Under the pieces are notes generated by a model. It made no database searches. It had not been told where the DNA came from and was given only the letters and a program-made list of their open reading frames with translations. From Nocardia abscessus (GTDB lineage Bacteria; Actinomycetota; Actinomycetes; Mycobacteriales; Mycobacteriaceae): a stretch of 64,000 nt of DNA. Of the stretch, positions 52,929 to 62,041 are shown in pieces (the stretch's first letter is position 1; each line of letters starts with the position of its first letter). The stretch is taken from contig NZ_JADLQO010000006.1 in the NCBI RefSeq assembly GCF_015477775.1, positions 62,001 through 126,000 of the forward strand. The letters run 5' to 3'. Position numbers and translations under genes: made by a program.

Positions 52929-55502
52929 TCAGACCAGCGCGGCCTCCACCGGCTGTCCGAGCAGTTGCGCGCAGCGCAACAGGCCGAGATGGCTGTACGC
53001 CTGGGGATGGTTACCGAGCGAGCGCTCGGCTACCGGGTCGTACTCCTCGCTGAGCAGCCCCGTGGGGCCCGCGACGTCGACCAGCTGGGCGAACAGCGCC
53101 TCGGCGTCCGAGCGCTTGCCGATCAGCAGGTACGCCTCGACCAGCCAGGCCGCGCACAGGTGGAATCCGCCCTCGCCGCCGGGCAGGCCGTCGTCGTGGT
53201 GGTAGCGGTAGACGGTCGAGCCACTGCGCAGCTCGGCCTCGGTCGCCACGACGGTCGCCGCGAAGCGCGGGTCGGACGGGTCGATCAGGCCGCTCAACCC
53301 GATGTGCAGCGTCGCCGCGTCCAGGTCGGTGCCGTCGTAGGCCGCGGTGTAGGACTGCACCTCGTCGTTCCAGCCCTTGGCCTTGACCTCGTCGGCGATG
53401 GTGTCGCGCAGCACCGGCCAGGCCGGATCGACCTCACGATCGAACTTCTGCGCCAGGGTCAGCGCCCGGTCGACGGTCAGCCAGCCCATCACCTTCGAGT
53501 ACACGTGGTGGCGGGGGTTGCCGCGGATCTCCCAGATGCCGTGGTCGGGCTCCTGCCAGCGCCGCTGCACCGCCGAGACCATGGCGCACACCAGCTCCCA
53601 GTCGGCGTCCGGAAGCACGCCTGCCGGATCGGTGACGCCGCGCAGCTCCCTGGCGTGCGCCAGGGTCGCGATGAGGTCGACGATCGGGCCGAAGACGTCC
53701 AGCTGGACCTGCATGTTGGCCGCGTTGCCGACGCGCACCGGGCGGGAGCCCGCGTAGCCGGGCAACTGGTCGATCGAGGCCTCCGGCGGCAGCGTCTCGC
53801 CGTACAGCGTGTACAGCGGGTGCAGGCGCTCTGGGCCTGGCAGCGTCTCCAGCACCCGGTGCACCCAGCCGAGGTAGTCCTCGGCCTCGGTGAGCGAGCC
53901 CAGCGAGACCAAGGCCTGCGCGGTCAGCGCCGCGTCGCGAAGCCAGCAGTAGCGGTAGTCCCAGTTGCGCACGCCGCCGATGTCCTCGGGCAGCGAGGTG
54001 GTGGCGGCCGCCAGGATCGAACCGGACGGCGCGTGCACCAGGCCGCGCAGGGTCAGCGCGGAACGCTTCATCAGGTCGGGCTTGAGCGGGGGCAGGGTGA
54101 GCTTGGAGGCCCACTCCGACCAGTACCGCTCCGCCTCCCGTCGCCGCTGCGCCTCGTTGCTCTCCGCGGGATCCAGATCGGTGGTGCCGCAACGCAGTTC
54201 GAGCACGACCGCGCCCTTGGCGGGGTCGACCACGGCCCGCGCCGACTCGTGCGTTCCGTCGGAGACGATCTCCCACTGCACGCCGGGAGAGCGCAGCACG
54301 ATCGGGTCGTTGGTGCCGTGCACGCGCAGGCCGCCCTCTTGCGCTTCGAGGTTCACCGGCACCTGGCCGAACTCCGGCCGGGGTGCGAAGGTGACCACGG
54401 CTTTCGCGTGACCGGTGATCACCCGGGTGAGGTCGGTCCGGTTGGACGCCACGTCGTGCGGCAGGTAGTCGGTGACCTGCAAGCTGGCCCAACGCGTTTC
54501 GACGGTCATGGTGCCGTCGACGTAGCGCTGCGACAGCGGCAGCCCCGGCCGCTCGGGCTCGATGGTGAAGTGACCGCCCTGCGGGCCGCCGAGCAGGTGC
54601 GCGAACACCGCGGCCGAATCCGGCTCCGGGTGGCAGAACCAGGTCACCGTGGCGTCCGGGGTGAGCAGCGCGACCGAGCGCGGGCTGGCGAGCATGGTCA
54701 GCCGCTCGATGCGCGGCGCGCTCGCCCCCGCCAGCCAGGTCCGGCGCTCCTCCAGCAGGTAGGCCAGTGCCCAGGCCACGGCCTCGGTGCTGTCCACCCG
54801 GAACTTGGCCAGGCTCTCGCCGTCGCCGACCTTGATGCCGACGTCCGGGCCGGAGAGCACCCGGAACGCCTTCTCGTCGGTGACGTCGTCACCGAAGAAC
54901 ACCGCGGCCGAGGCCCCCGCCTGATGCCGGACGGTGTCCAGTGCGGTGCCCTTGTCGGTCTGCACCACAGCCAGTTCGATGACGGCCTTGCCCTCGGTGA
55001 CCTGCACGCCGAACCAGCAGGCCGGGCCGAGCCGGACCTGCGACAGCGCGCGGTGGCCGATCTCCGGGCCTGCGTTGCGCACGTGCAACGCGACGCTGGC
55101 CGGTTTGATCTCGACGGTGACGCCGGGGTTGTCCGAGGCGATCTGGTTCAGCGCCGTCTGCACCTCTTGGAGCAGGTGCTTGGCGTCGTTGTCGATCGCG
55201 TGTACGAAGCCGACGTCGAATTCCGAACCGTGACTGCCGATCAGTTGCACCTCGACGGGCAGACGCGACAGCGCCGCGAGATCTCGCAGCGCGCGGCCGG
55301 AGATCACGGCGGCGGTGGTCCCGGTCAGGCCGGCGAGGGCTCGTAACGCGCTCACCGATTCCCGATGGGGAAAGGCTTTGGCCGGGTCGGACACGATGGG
55401 CGCGAGTGTCCCGTCGTAGTCCGATGCGACCAGCAGCCGTGGCACGCGCGCGACCGTCGACAGTGCACGGCGAAGTTCCAGTGGCAGATCCTGTGCGCTC
55501 AC
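52929..55502 (-). CDS. trehalose-phosphatase / glycoside hydrolase 15 fusion
   Basis: An 857-residue bifunctional protein. Residues 1-250 are an OtsB-type HAD phosphatase (DYDGTLAP with Asp28/Asp30, AVISGRALRDL, TDKGTALD, FFGDDVTDE). Residues 265-857 are a GH15 glucoamylase/trehalase-like domain (RNWDYRYCWLRDA; catalytic region GLLSEEYDP). It could turn trehalose-6-phosphate into trehalose and then glucose, or act in two separate steps. GTG 55502 follows TAGGTT (55509-55514, minus strand) by 6 bases, so it is leaderless. Mtb has these activities in separate proteins, as far as I recall. Confidence 0.92.
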   Translation of the reverse strand: MSAQDLPLELRRALSTVARVPRLLVASDYDGTLAPIVSDPAKAFPHRESVSALRALAGLTGTTAAVISGRALRDLAALSRLPVEVQLIGSHGSEFDVGFVHAIDNDAKHLLQEVQTALNQIASDNPGVTVEIKPASVALHVRNAGPEIGHRALSQVRLGPACWFGVQVTEGKAVIELAVVQTDKGTALDTVRHQAGASAAVFFGDDVTDEKAFRVLSGPDVGIKVGDGESLAKFRVDSTEAVAWALAYLLEERRTWLAGASAPRIERLTMLASPRSVALLTPDATVTWFCHPEPDSAAVFAHLLGGPQGGHFTIEPERPGLPLSQRYVDGTMTVETRWASLQVTDYLPHDVASNRTDLTRVITGHAKAVVTFAPRPEFGQVPVNLEAQEGGLRVHGTNDPIVLRSPGVQWEIVSDGTHESARAVVDPAKGAVVLELRCGTTDLDPAESNEAQRRREAERYWSEWASKLTLPPLKPDLMKRSALTLRGLVHAPSGSILAAATTSLPEDIGGVRNWDYRYCWLRDAALTAQALVSLGSLTEAEDYLGWVHRVLETLPGPERLHPLYTLYGETLPPEASIDQLPGYAGSRPVRVGNAANMQVQLDVFGPIVDLIATLAHARELRGVTDPAGVLPDADWELVCAMVSAVQRRWQEPDHGIWEIRGNPRHHVYSKVMGWLTVDRALTLAQKFDREVDPAWPVLRDTIADEVKAKGWNDEVQSYTAAYDGTDLDAATLHIGLSGLIDPSDPRFAATVVATEAELRSGSTVYRYHHDDGLPGGEGGFHLCAAWLVEAYLLIGKRSDAEALFAQLVDVAGPTGLLSEEYDPVAERSLGNHPQAYSHLGLLRCAQLLGQPVEAALV

Positions 55503-55759
55503 GCATCCAACCTAGTGATCGGAGGAGTTTTTTCAGGGGGCGGGCAAAACAATACTGTGTTGAATTTGCCGCACAGAAGCGCGCCGGTCCGCGTGCGCAC
55601 GATAACGCAGGTGCTGAACCGGTGTCCGGTGGATCTGCCCAGCTAACGGCAACGGGATCCGAGCGGGTGAGCTTCGTCGCAGCACAGGGGTCGATTCGGG
55701 CCCGATGGGTGACCGGGCGCCGAATTCGCTCGATGTGCGCTGAGAGATCCCGGTAGAGC

Positions 55760-56410
55760 TTACTGGTTGCGTTCGCCGAGCAGGAGGTCGACGGTCAGTT
55801 CCAGTCGTTCGGTGACGTCGGTGGCCGAGGCGCGCCGGGTCAGCCAGGCGACCAGGTTCGACAGCCACACGTCGCTGATCACCCGCGCGATGGCCAGCTG
55901 GCGTTCGGTGGGCTCGCCGTCGTTCATGGCCCGCGCGAAGACGCGGTCCATCACCTTGCCCACGCGGTCCACCTCGGCGGCGGCGGAGGCGTCGGCGAAC
56001 ATGAACGCCCGGGTCATGGCCTCGGTGAGCAGCGGGTCGCGCTGCATCATCCGGGTGATCTGGGTGAGCAGCAGGTGCATGCGCTCCTGCGGAGACTGCC
56101 CGGCAAGCGGCTTGCGTTTGCCCTCGATCTGCTCGAATTCGCGCGACAGTGCCGAGACCAGCAGGTGCACCTTCGACGGGAAGTAGCGGTACAGCGTGCC
56201 GACCGCGACGTCGGCGCGCTCGGCGACCGCGCGCATCTGGACCGCGTCGTAACCGCCCTTGGACGCTAGCGCCAAGGTCGCGTCCAGGATCCGCTTGCGC
56301 CGTTCGCGCTGCGCCGCCGAACTCAGCTCGTCCTCACTGAGCGTGGTGACCGTGGCGGCGGGCCGGGCCGCGCTCGGGTCGGCTGGCTGCGATCGGGACG
56401 GACTGGCCAT
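55760..56410 (-). CDS. kstR: cholesterol catabolism repressor KstR
   Basis: TetR-family repressor of the cholesterol regulon, released by a steroid CoA thioester. The 216-residue protein has the near-invariant block AQRERRKRILDATLALASKG then GYDAVQMRAVAERADVAVGT and LYRYFPSKVHLLVSALSREF, plus VWLSNLVAWLTRRASATDV, matching Mtb KstR. The first 20-25 residues (Ser/Pro/Ala-rich) extend beyond Mtb KstR, so a later GTG start is possible; AAGGA lies 9 bases before ATG 56410. It is divergent from fadE34 with a perfect KstR box between. Confidence 0.95.
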   Translation of the reverse strand: MASPSRSQPADPSAARPAATVTTLSEDELSSAAQRERRKRILDATLALASKGGYDAVQMRAVAERADVAVGTLYRYFPSKVHLLVSALSREFEQIEGKRKPLAGQSPQERMHLLLTQITRMMQRDPLLTEAMTRAFMFADASAAAEVDRVGKVMDRVFARAMNDGEPTERQLAIARVISDVWLSNLVAWLTRRASATDVTERLELTVDLLLGERNQ

Positions 56411-56482
56411 TGATGAAAGTCCTTTCCGGAAACGTCGTTTCGTCGGCTGCGTGCGCGGTCTCGCCTCGGCGGCAATGGTGTC

Positions 56483-56512
56483 TTGACTTCCGCCCGGCTA
56501 GGATATTAGAAC
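56483..56512 (+). promoter_or_regulatory. promoter of the steroid side-chain operon
   Basis: TTGACT at 56483-56488 is a strong -35; the -10 falls at about 56506-56512 (TTAGAAC), so the KstR operator covers it. KstR binding would block polymerase directly. Confidence 0.6.
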
Positions 56513-56520
56513 ATGTTCTA
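56507..56520. promoter_or_regulatory. KstR operator
   Basis: TAGAACATGTTCTA is a perfect 14-base palindrome and matches the known KstR motif (TNNAACNNGTTNNA type, best form TAGAAC-N2-GTTCTA). It lies between divergent kstR and fadE34, so it should control both. Confidence 0.92.
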
Positions 56521-56555
56521 GGTGTGGGAGTCACGCCGGAAAGGCGGTATGGAGT

Positions 56556-58703
56556 GTGACCATCGCCACCACTGACGAGCATAAAGCCGTTCAGGAGTCG
56601 ATGCGCGGATGGGCTGCCTCGGTCCGTCCAATTGCAACAATGCGAACCGGCGCGGCCGACTTCTGGCGCGCCTACTGGCCCGCACTCGCCGAGATCGGGA
56701 TCTTCCGGGTCGCGGTGGCCGAGGACGCGGGCGGTGCGGGTGGATCGGTCGCCGATCTCGCCGTGCTGGTGGAGCAGGCGGCGCACGACCTGGTCGGCGG
56801 CCCCGTGCTGGCGACGGCTCTGGCCAACCTGATCACCACCGGACAGCTCGACGAGGACCTGCCCTGCGGTGTGGCGCTCGACTTCGTCGTCGGTTCGACG
56901 GTGAGCGTACCCGCCGCAAGCGACGGCGTGTTGCTCACGGGTACCTGGGATTCCGTGCTCGGCGCCGCACCGGGCACCGCCGTGCTGCTGCCCGTCGACC
57001 ACCCGCGAGGGCAGCGCTGGTGCCTGGTCCCGCCCGACGCCGACGGCCTGCGGGTGGAGACGCTCGCGCCGCTGGACCCGAGCACGCCGCTGGCCCGGGT
57101 GCACTGCGCCGACCTGCGCGTGCCCACGGAGCGGGTGTTCGTCGCGCCGCACGCCGCCGAGGATCTCCTCGTCGCGCTGGTCGCCGCCGAGCTGGCGGGT
57201 CTGGCGGGCTGGTGCCTGGAGACCGCCGTCGAGTACGCCAAGGTGCGCGAGCAGTTCGGCCGCAAGATCGGTTCCTTCCAAGCGGTCAAGCACATCTGCG
57301 CCTGGATGCTGTGCCGCACCGAACTCATTCGCGCCGTCGCGGCCGACACCGCGGCCGCCGTGGACGACGGCGGCGCCGAACTGCCGATCGCCGCCGCCAT
57401 CGCGGCCGCGATCGCCCTGGACGCCGCGGTCGAGACCGCCAAGGACTGCATCCAGGTGCTCGGCGGTATCGGCTTCACCTGGGAGCACGACGCGCACCTG
57501 TATCTGCGCAGGGCGACGGCGCTGCGGCAACTGCTCGGCGGCTCGGCGCGCTGGCGGGCCAGGGTCACCGAGCTGACCCGCCGTGGCCTGCGGCGTACCA
57601 CCGGGGCCGATCGGGTCTTCGCCGAGGGCGTGGCCGCGGCAGGCGGCAGCACGGACGAACTGGCGGCCGAGGTCGCGCGGATCGCGGCGCTGCCCGCCGA
57701 TCGGCAGCGCGCCGCACTGGTCGAGGCGGGCCTGGCCATGCCGCATTGGCCGCGCCCGTACGGACGCGCCGCCGACCCGATGACCGGCTTGGTGATCTCC
57801 GAGGAACTGCGCCGTGCCGGACTCACGGCGCCGGATCTGGCCATCGGCGGCTGGGCGATTCCGACCCTCCTGCAACACGGCACGCCGGAGCAGATCGAGC
57901 GCTTCGCCTGGCCGACGCTGCACGGCGAGGTGATCTGGTGCCAGTTGTTCAGCGAACCCGAAGCGGGCTCCGATCTGGCCGCGTTGCGCACCACCGCGAA
58001 AAAGGTGGACGGCGGCTGGGTGTTGCGCGGGCAAAAGGTGTGGACTTCCCTGGGCGACAAAGCGAATTGGGCGATTTGCCTGGCTCGTACCGATCCCGAC
58101 GCGCCCAAACATCGTGGCATCACGTACTTTTTGGTCGATATGCGCAGTACTGGACTCGAAGTGCGCCCACTGGTGCAGATCACCGGAGAGGCGCGTTTCA
58201 GTGAGGTGTTCCTCGACGACGTATTCGTGCCCGACGATTGCGTGGTCGGCGCTCTGCACAACGGGTGGAAGATCGCCCGCTCCACCCTGGCGACCGAGCG
58301 GGTCGCCATGGGTGGAAACGGGATCGGTCCGGTGCTCGAAGAGCTGATCGCGAAATCGCCCGCCACCGGGCCCGGCGCCGAACTGGTGAACGACCGGCTC
58401 GGCGAATTCGTCGCCGAGGCCGTCGCCGGACTTTTGCTCGAGCAACGCGCGGCGGTGAAGTTGCTGGTGGGGGCAGACCCCGGCGCGCAGAGTAGTGTTC
58501 GCAAATTGGTCGGGGTGCGCCACCGCCAAGCGGTCGCGGAATTCGCTGTCGAGACGGCAGGGCTTTCCGGCGCGCAGGATTCCGAAGTAGCGAAGGAATT
58601 TCTGCTTACGCGCTGTCTATCGATCGCTGGTGGAACTGAGCAGATCTTGCTCACCGTGGCTGGTGAGCGGATTCTCGGGCTGCCTCGCGACGCGAACAGC
58701 TAG
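56556..58703 (+). CDS. fadE34: acyl-CoA dehydrogenase FadE34 (steroid side chain)
   Basis: A 715-residue fusion of two acyl-CoA dehydrogenase domains (about 1-350 and 360-715), as in Mtb FadE34, which acts on the C5 side-chain CoA thioester of cholesterol or bile-acid-like intermediates. Visible: REQFGRKIGSFQAVKHICAW, QVLGGIGFTWEHDAHLYLRR in the first half; LFSEPEAGSDLAALRT, RGQKVWTSLGDKANWAICLA, TERVAMGGNG and SIAGGTEQILL in the second. GTG 56556 follows GGAAAGGCGG by 8 bases. First gene after the KstR box. Confidence 0.93.
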   Translation: MTIATTDEHKAVQESMRGWAASVRPIATMRTGAADFWRAYWPALAEIGIFRVAVAEDAGGAGGSVADLAVLVEQAAHDLVGGPVLATALANLITTGQLDEDLPCGVALDFVVGSTVSVPAASDGVLLTGTWDSVLGAAPGTAVLLPVDHPRGQRWCLVPPDADGLRVETLAPLDPSTPLARVHCADLRVPTERVFVAPHAAEDLLVALVAAELAGLAGWCLETAVEYAKVREQFGRKIGSFQAVKHICAWMLCRTELIRAVAADTAAAVDDGGAELPIAAAIAAAIALDAAVETAKDCIQVLGGIGFTWEHDAHLYLRRATALRQLLGGSARWRARVTELTRRGLRRTTGADRVFAEGVAAAGGSTDELAAEVARIAALPADRQRAALVEAGLAMPHWPRPYGRAADPMTGLVISEELRRAGLTAPDLAIGGWAIPTLLQHGTPEQIERFAWPTLHGEVIWCQLFSEPEAGSDLAALRTTAKKVDGGWVLRGQKVWTSLGDKANWAICLARTDPDAPKHRGITYFLVDMRSTGLEVRPLVQITGEARFSEVFLDDVFVPDDCVVGALHNGWKIARSTLATERVAMGGNGIGPVLEELIAKSPATGPGAELVNDRLGEFVAEAVAGLLLEQRAAVKLLVGADPGAQSSVRKLVGVRHRQAVAEFAVETAGLSGAQDSEVAKEFLLTRCLSIAGGTEQILLTVAGERILGLPRDANS

Positions 58704-58725
58704 TCGCCGACAACCGGGAGAAAAC

Positions 58726-59790
58726 GTGGATTTCACCAGGGACGAGGGCCAGGACGCGGTGGCCGAAGTCGTAGTGAGCTTGCTGGAGCGAGAACCCGCT
58801 CGCGATATGGAGCTGTGGCCGAGACTGGTCGACTCCGGACTGCTTGTCGTGCCGGTGCCGGAGCGGCACGGCGGTGACGGCATGGGGCTGCTCGAGGTGG
58901 CGGCGCTATTGACCGAGCTGGCGACGGACGCGGTCGCGGTGCCCGCCCTTCCGACGCTGGGCTTCGGCGTGCTGCCGTTGGTGGCCAGTGCGCCGGAGAG
59001 CGTCGTGGCGCGGGTGCTGCCCGAGATCGCCAAGGGGACGGTGCTCACGGCAGCGCTGAGCGAAGCCGCGGCGCCGTTCACCGTCAAACCGGAGACCATC
59101 GCGGTCACCAGCGGAAACACGGTGCGCATCAGCGGGAGGAAGGTGGCCGTACCTTACGCCGAGCAGGCGAGTTGGCTGCTCGTGCCGACCAGTTCCGGTA
59201 TCGCCCTCGTCGACGCGCAGGCCGAAGGGCTCACGCTGACGCCCACTCCGGTCTCCGGCGGCGTCCCCGAATACACCGTGCGGCTGGACGAGGTGGAAAT
59301 ACCGGCCGACCAGTTCTGGACAACCGGCCTGGCGGACCTGCACCGTTTGGCGCTGGCTTCCATCGGGTCGGTAGCCGATGGATTGCTCAAGGGGGCGGTC
59401 ACGCTCACCGCCGAGCATCTGCGGACCCGACGCCAGTTCGGCAGGCCGCTGGCCGAGTTCCAGGCCGTCGCCCAGCAGATCGCGGACCTGTACGTCGTCT
59501 CGCGGACGCTGCACGTGGCCGCGGTCTCGGCGAACTGGGCGCTGGCCCAGGACGATACGAGCCAGGAGCACCGCGAGCGCACCGACGACGACCTGGAGAT
59601 CCTGGCCTACACCGTCACCGACCAACTGCCCGCGGCCATGCAGAAGTGTCATCACCTGCACGGCGGCCTCGGTGTGGACGTGACCCACCCGATGCACCGC
59701 TATTACTCACAAGCCAAGGACATCGCTCGCTGGCTCGGCGGCGCATCGTTCCGACTCGATCGATTGGGGGCCAGATGTTCATCGACCTGA
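58726..59790 (+). CDS. fadE28: acyl-CoA dehydrogenase alpha subunit FadE28 (ChsE1)
   Basis: A 354-residue acyl-CoA dehydrogenase-like subunit. In Mtb FadE28 and FadE29 form an alpha2-beta2 enzyme that dehydrogenates 3-oxo-4-pregnene-20-carboxyl-CoA. Evidence: RRQFGRPLAEFQAVAQQIAD, KCHHLHGGLGVDVTHPMHRY and position before fadE29/chsH2/chsH1/ltp2. The product lacks a typical catalytic Glu region in its middle, as expected for the partner subunit. GGGAG is 5 bases before GTG 58726; it overlaps fadE29 by 16 bases. Confidence 0.9.
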   Translation: MDFTRDEGQDAVAEVVVSLLEREPARDMELWPRLVDSGLLVVPVPERHGGDGMGLLEVAALLTELATDAVAVPALPTLGFGVLPLVASAPESVVARVLPEIAKGTVLTAALSEAAAPFTVKPETIAVTSGNTVRISGRKVAVPYAEQASWLLVPTSSGIALVDAQAEGLTLTPTPVSGGVPEYTVRLDEVEIPADQFWTTGLADLHRLALASIGSVADGLLKGAVTLTAEHLRTRRQFGRPLAEFQAVAQQIADLYVVSRTLHVAAVSANWALAQDDTSQEHRERTDDDLEILAYTVTDQLPAAMQKCHHLHGGLGVDVTHPMHRYYSQAKDIARWLGGASFRLDRLGARCSST

Positions 59791-61013
59791 CCACCGAGCA
59801 ACGTCGGCTGCGCGACGAACTGCGTGCCTACTTCGCCGATCTCGTGACTCCCGAGGAGGAGGCCGAGATGGCGGTGAACCGGCACGGCGACGCGTACCGC
59901 GCCGTCGTGCGCAGGATGGGACGCGACGGCTGGCTCGGCGTCGGCTGGCCCAAGGAATACGGCGGCCAGGGTTTCGGCCCCGTCGAGCAGCAGATCTTCT
60001 TCAACGAGGCGGTCCGGGCCGACGTCCCGCTCCCGCTGGTGACGCTGCTGACCGTCGGCCCAACCTTGCAGCAGTTCGGCACCGCGGAGCAGAAGCAGCG
60101 GTTCCTGCCCGGGATCCTGGCCGGAGACATCCATTTCGCGATCGGCTACTCCGAGCCGGAGGCGGGCACTGATCTCGCCGCGCTGCGCACGTCGGCGGTG
60201 CCTGACGAGTCAGGGGACTGGATCGTCAACGGGCAGAAGATCTTCACCACGGGCGCGCACGAAGCCGACTACATCTGGCTGGCCTGCCGCACCGGATCGA
60301 CCGAGTCGCGCCACCGCGGCATCACCATCCTGATCGTGGACACCGCGGACCCCGGCTACTCGTGGACGCCGATCATCACCTGCGACGGCGCCCACCACAC
60401 CAACGCGACCTATTTCGACAACGTGCGCGTCCCGGCGAACATGCTGGTCGGCGAGGAGAACCGGGGCTGGAAGCTGATCACGACGCAGCTCAACCACGAG
60501 CGGGTGAGCCTGGGTCCGTCCGGCAAGATCGAGCAGCTCTACGACCGGGTGCGCGACTGGGCCCAACCGCGCGGCGTGCTCGCCGAACTGGACGTGCGTC
60601 GCGCGCTGGGCCGCATCCACGCCATGGTCCGGTTGAACGAACTGCTGAACTGGCAGGTGGCCGCCGCGTCCGATGGGCGGCGTTCGCAAGGGCCTGCGGG
60701 GTCACGCTCCGCTACCGCCTCCGGGCCCGGCACGCCCGCCGCCGGCGTGGACGGCGACCAGTCCCGGGTGATCGCCGACGCGTCGGCCACCAAGGTCTAC
60801 TCCACCGAATCGCTACAGGAGGCGGGCAGGCTCGCCGAGGAGATCGTCGGCCGCTACGGCGATCCGGCCGACCCGGCCACCGGCGAACTGCTGACCTGGC
60901 TGGACCGCAGGACCAAGCAGAACCTCGTGGTCACCTTCGGCGGTGGCGTCAACGAGGTGATGCGCGAGCTGGTCGCCTCGGCCGGTCTCCGGTTGCCGCG
61001 AGTACCCCGATAA
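59775..61013 (+). CDS. fadE29: acyl-CoA dehydrogenase beta subunit FadE29 (ChsE2), with insertion
   Basis: Partner of FadE28. The 412-residue product is 25 longer than Mtb FadE29 (387). Core motifs: IGYSEPEAGTDLAALRT, TTGAHEADYIWLACRT, WKLITTQLNHERVSLGPSGK and the C-terminal NLVVTFGGGVNEVMRELVA. The extra residues are a low-complexity Gly/Ser/Ala/Arg/Pro stretch at about 299-330 (bases 60669-60768), inside the helical C-terminal domain between LLNWQVAAA and ADASATKVYSTE. The frame is otherwise intact. ATG 59775 lies within the end of fadE28. Confidence 0.92.
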   Translation: MFIDLTTEQRRLRDELRAYFADLVTPEEEAEMAVNRHGDAYRAVVRRMGRDGWLGVGWPKEYGGQGFGPVEQQIFFNEAVRADVPLPLVTLLTVGPTLQQFGTAEQKQRFLPGILAGDIHFAIGYSEPEAGTDLAALRTSAVPDESGDWIVNGQKIFTTGAHEADYIWLACRTGSTESRHRGITILIVDTADPGYSWTPIITCDGAHHTNATYFDNVRVPANMLVGEENRGWKLITTQLNHERVSLGPSGKIEQLYDRVRDWAQPRGVLAELDVRRALGRIHAMVRLNELLNWQVAAASDGRRSQGPAGSRSATASGPGTPAAGVDGDQSRVIADASATKVYSTESLQEAGRLAEEIVGRYGDPADPATGELLTWLDRRTKQNLVVTFGGGVNEVMRELVASAGLRLPRVPR

Positions 61014-61031
61014 CGAGTGAAGGAGCCGCGC

Positions 61032-61967
61032 GTGCCGGACACCACAACTGCGGACGCGATCGTCGCCGCCGCCGAAGCGATTCGGGCGGCGGGTGAGTGC
61101 GCGCCCCGATTCGGGCGTGACCCGGTGAACCAGCCGATGATCAACAACTGGGTCGAGGCGCTCGGCGACGCCAACCCGATCTACGTGGACGAACAGGCGG
61201 CGCGCGCCGCGGGGCATCCGGGCATCGTCGCGCCGCCGGCCATGGCCCAGGTGTGGACCATGTTCGGGCTCAACGGGTCCCGGCCCGCCGACGACCCGAT
61301 GGGGGCGGCCACGGAGCTGCTCGACGCCGCGGGTTACACCTCCGTGGTGGCCACGGACTGTCAGCAGACCTACCACCGCTACCTCAATGTCGGTGAGCAG
61401 GTTTCGGTCACCAGCACGCTGTCGGACGTCCGCGGCCCGAAGCGCACCGCGCTGGGCGAGGGGTGGTTCGTCACCTTCCGGACCACCTGGCGGGTCGGCG
61501 ACGAAGTGGTCGCCGAGATGCTGTTCCGGTTGCTGAAATTCGCGCCCGGCACCGCGGCGGCGGAACCGGCCGCGGGCGAGCGGGTGAAGCCGCTGGTCTC
61601 CTGGGACACCGAGTTCTTCTGGGAGGGGACCAAAGCGGGCGAGTTGCGCATCCAGCGGCTGCCGGACGGATCGCTGCGGCATCCCCCGATCCCGGCCATC
61701 TGGCAGGACAAGTCGAAACCGACCGATTACGTCGTCGCCTCCGGGCGCGGCACCGTGTTCAGCTACGTCGTGCACCACGCGCCGAAGGTGCCGGGACGGC
61801 AGCTGCCGTTCGTGGTGGCGCTGGTCGAATTGGAGGAGGGCGTGCGCATGCTGGGCGAACTGCGCGGCATCGACCCGGCCGAGGTGCGGGTCGGCCTGCC
61901 GGTCGAGGTGGGCTTCGAGAAGCTCGACGACGAGGCGACCCTGCCGGTGTGGCAGGTGGTCGCATGA
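61032..61967 (+). CDS. chsH2: steroid enoyl-CoA hydratase subunit ChsH2 (MaoC-DUF35)
   Basis: A 311-residue protein, the same length as Mtb ChsH2 (Rv3542c). The N-terminal MaoC hotdog (residues 1-180, GDANPIYVDEQAARAAGHPG) pairs with ChsH1 to hydrate the side-chain enoyl-CoA. The C-terminal DUF35 (190-311) docks Ltp2 for the retro-aldol step. No CxxC zinc ribbon is visible in this DUF35. AAGGAG at 61020-61025 lies 6 bases before GTG 61032; GTG 61017 is too early. It ends in an ATGA junction. Confidence 0.93.
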   Translation: MPDTTTADAIVAAAEAIRAAGECAPRFGRDPVNQPMINNWVEALGDANPIYVDEQAARAAGHPGIVAPPAMAQVWTMFGLNGSRPADDPMGAATELLDAAGYTSVVATDCQQTYHRYLNVGEQVSVTSTLSDVRGPKRTALGEGWFVTFRTTWRVGDEVVAEMLFRLLKFAPGTAAAEPAAGERVKPLVSWDTEFFWEGTKAGELRIQRLPDGSLRHPPIPAIWQDKSKPTDYVVASGRGTVFSYVVHHAPKVPGRQLPFVVALVELEEGVRMLGELRGIDPAEVRVGLPVEVGFEKLDDEATLPVWQVVA

Positions 61968-62041
61968 GCGGTCAGGCCCGGAGGCGGCAGCGAAGCGTGA
62001 CCACGCAGGGCACCGCTCAGGCGAGGAGGGAGACACCGTGA
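61964..62041 (+). CDS. possible 25-residue bridging ORF between chsH2 and chsH1
   Basis: ATG 61964 overlaps the chsH2 stop (ATGA), and the TGA at 62039-62041 overlaps the chsH1 GTG (GTGA). The peptide begins MSGQARRRQRSVTT and is strongly basic. Same layout as the short frame between folB and folK. No domain; a relay for coupled translation is the simplest idea. Confidence 0.4.
   Translation: MSGQARRRQRSVTTQGTAQARRETP

Noticed and set aside
56550..56576. Eight-codon ORF (MECDHRHH) overlapping the fadE34 start
   Set aside because: Too short to judge; the spacing of its ribosome site is no better than that of fadE34.
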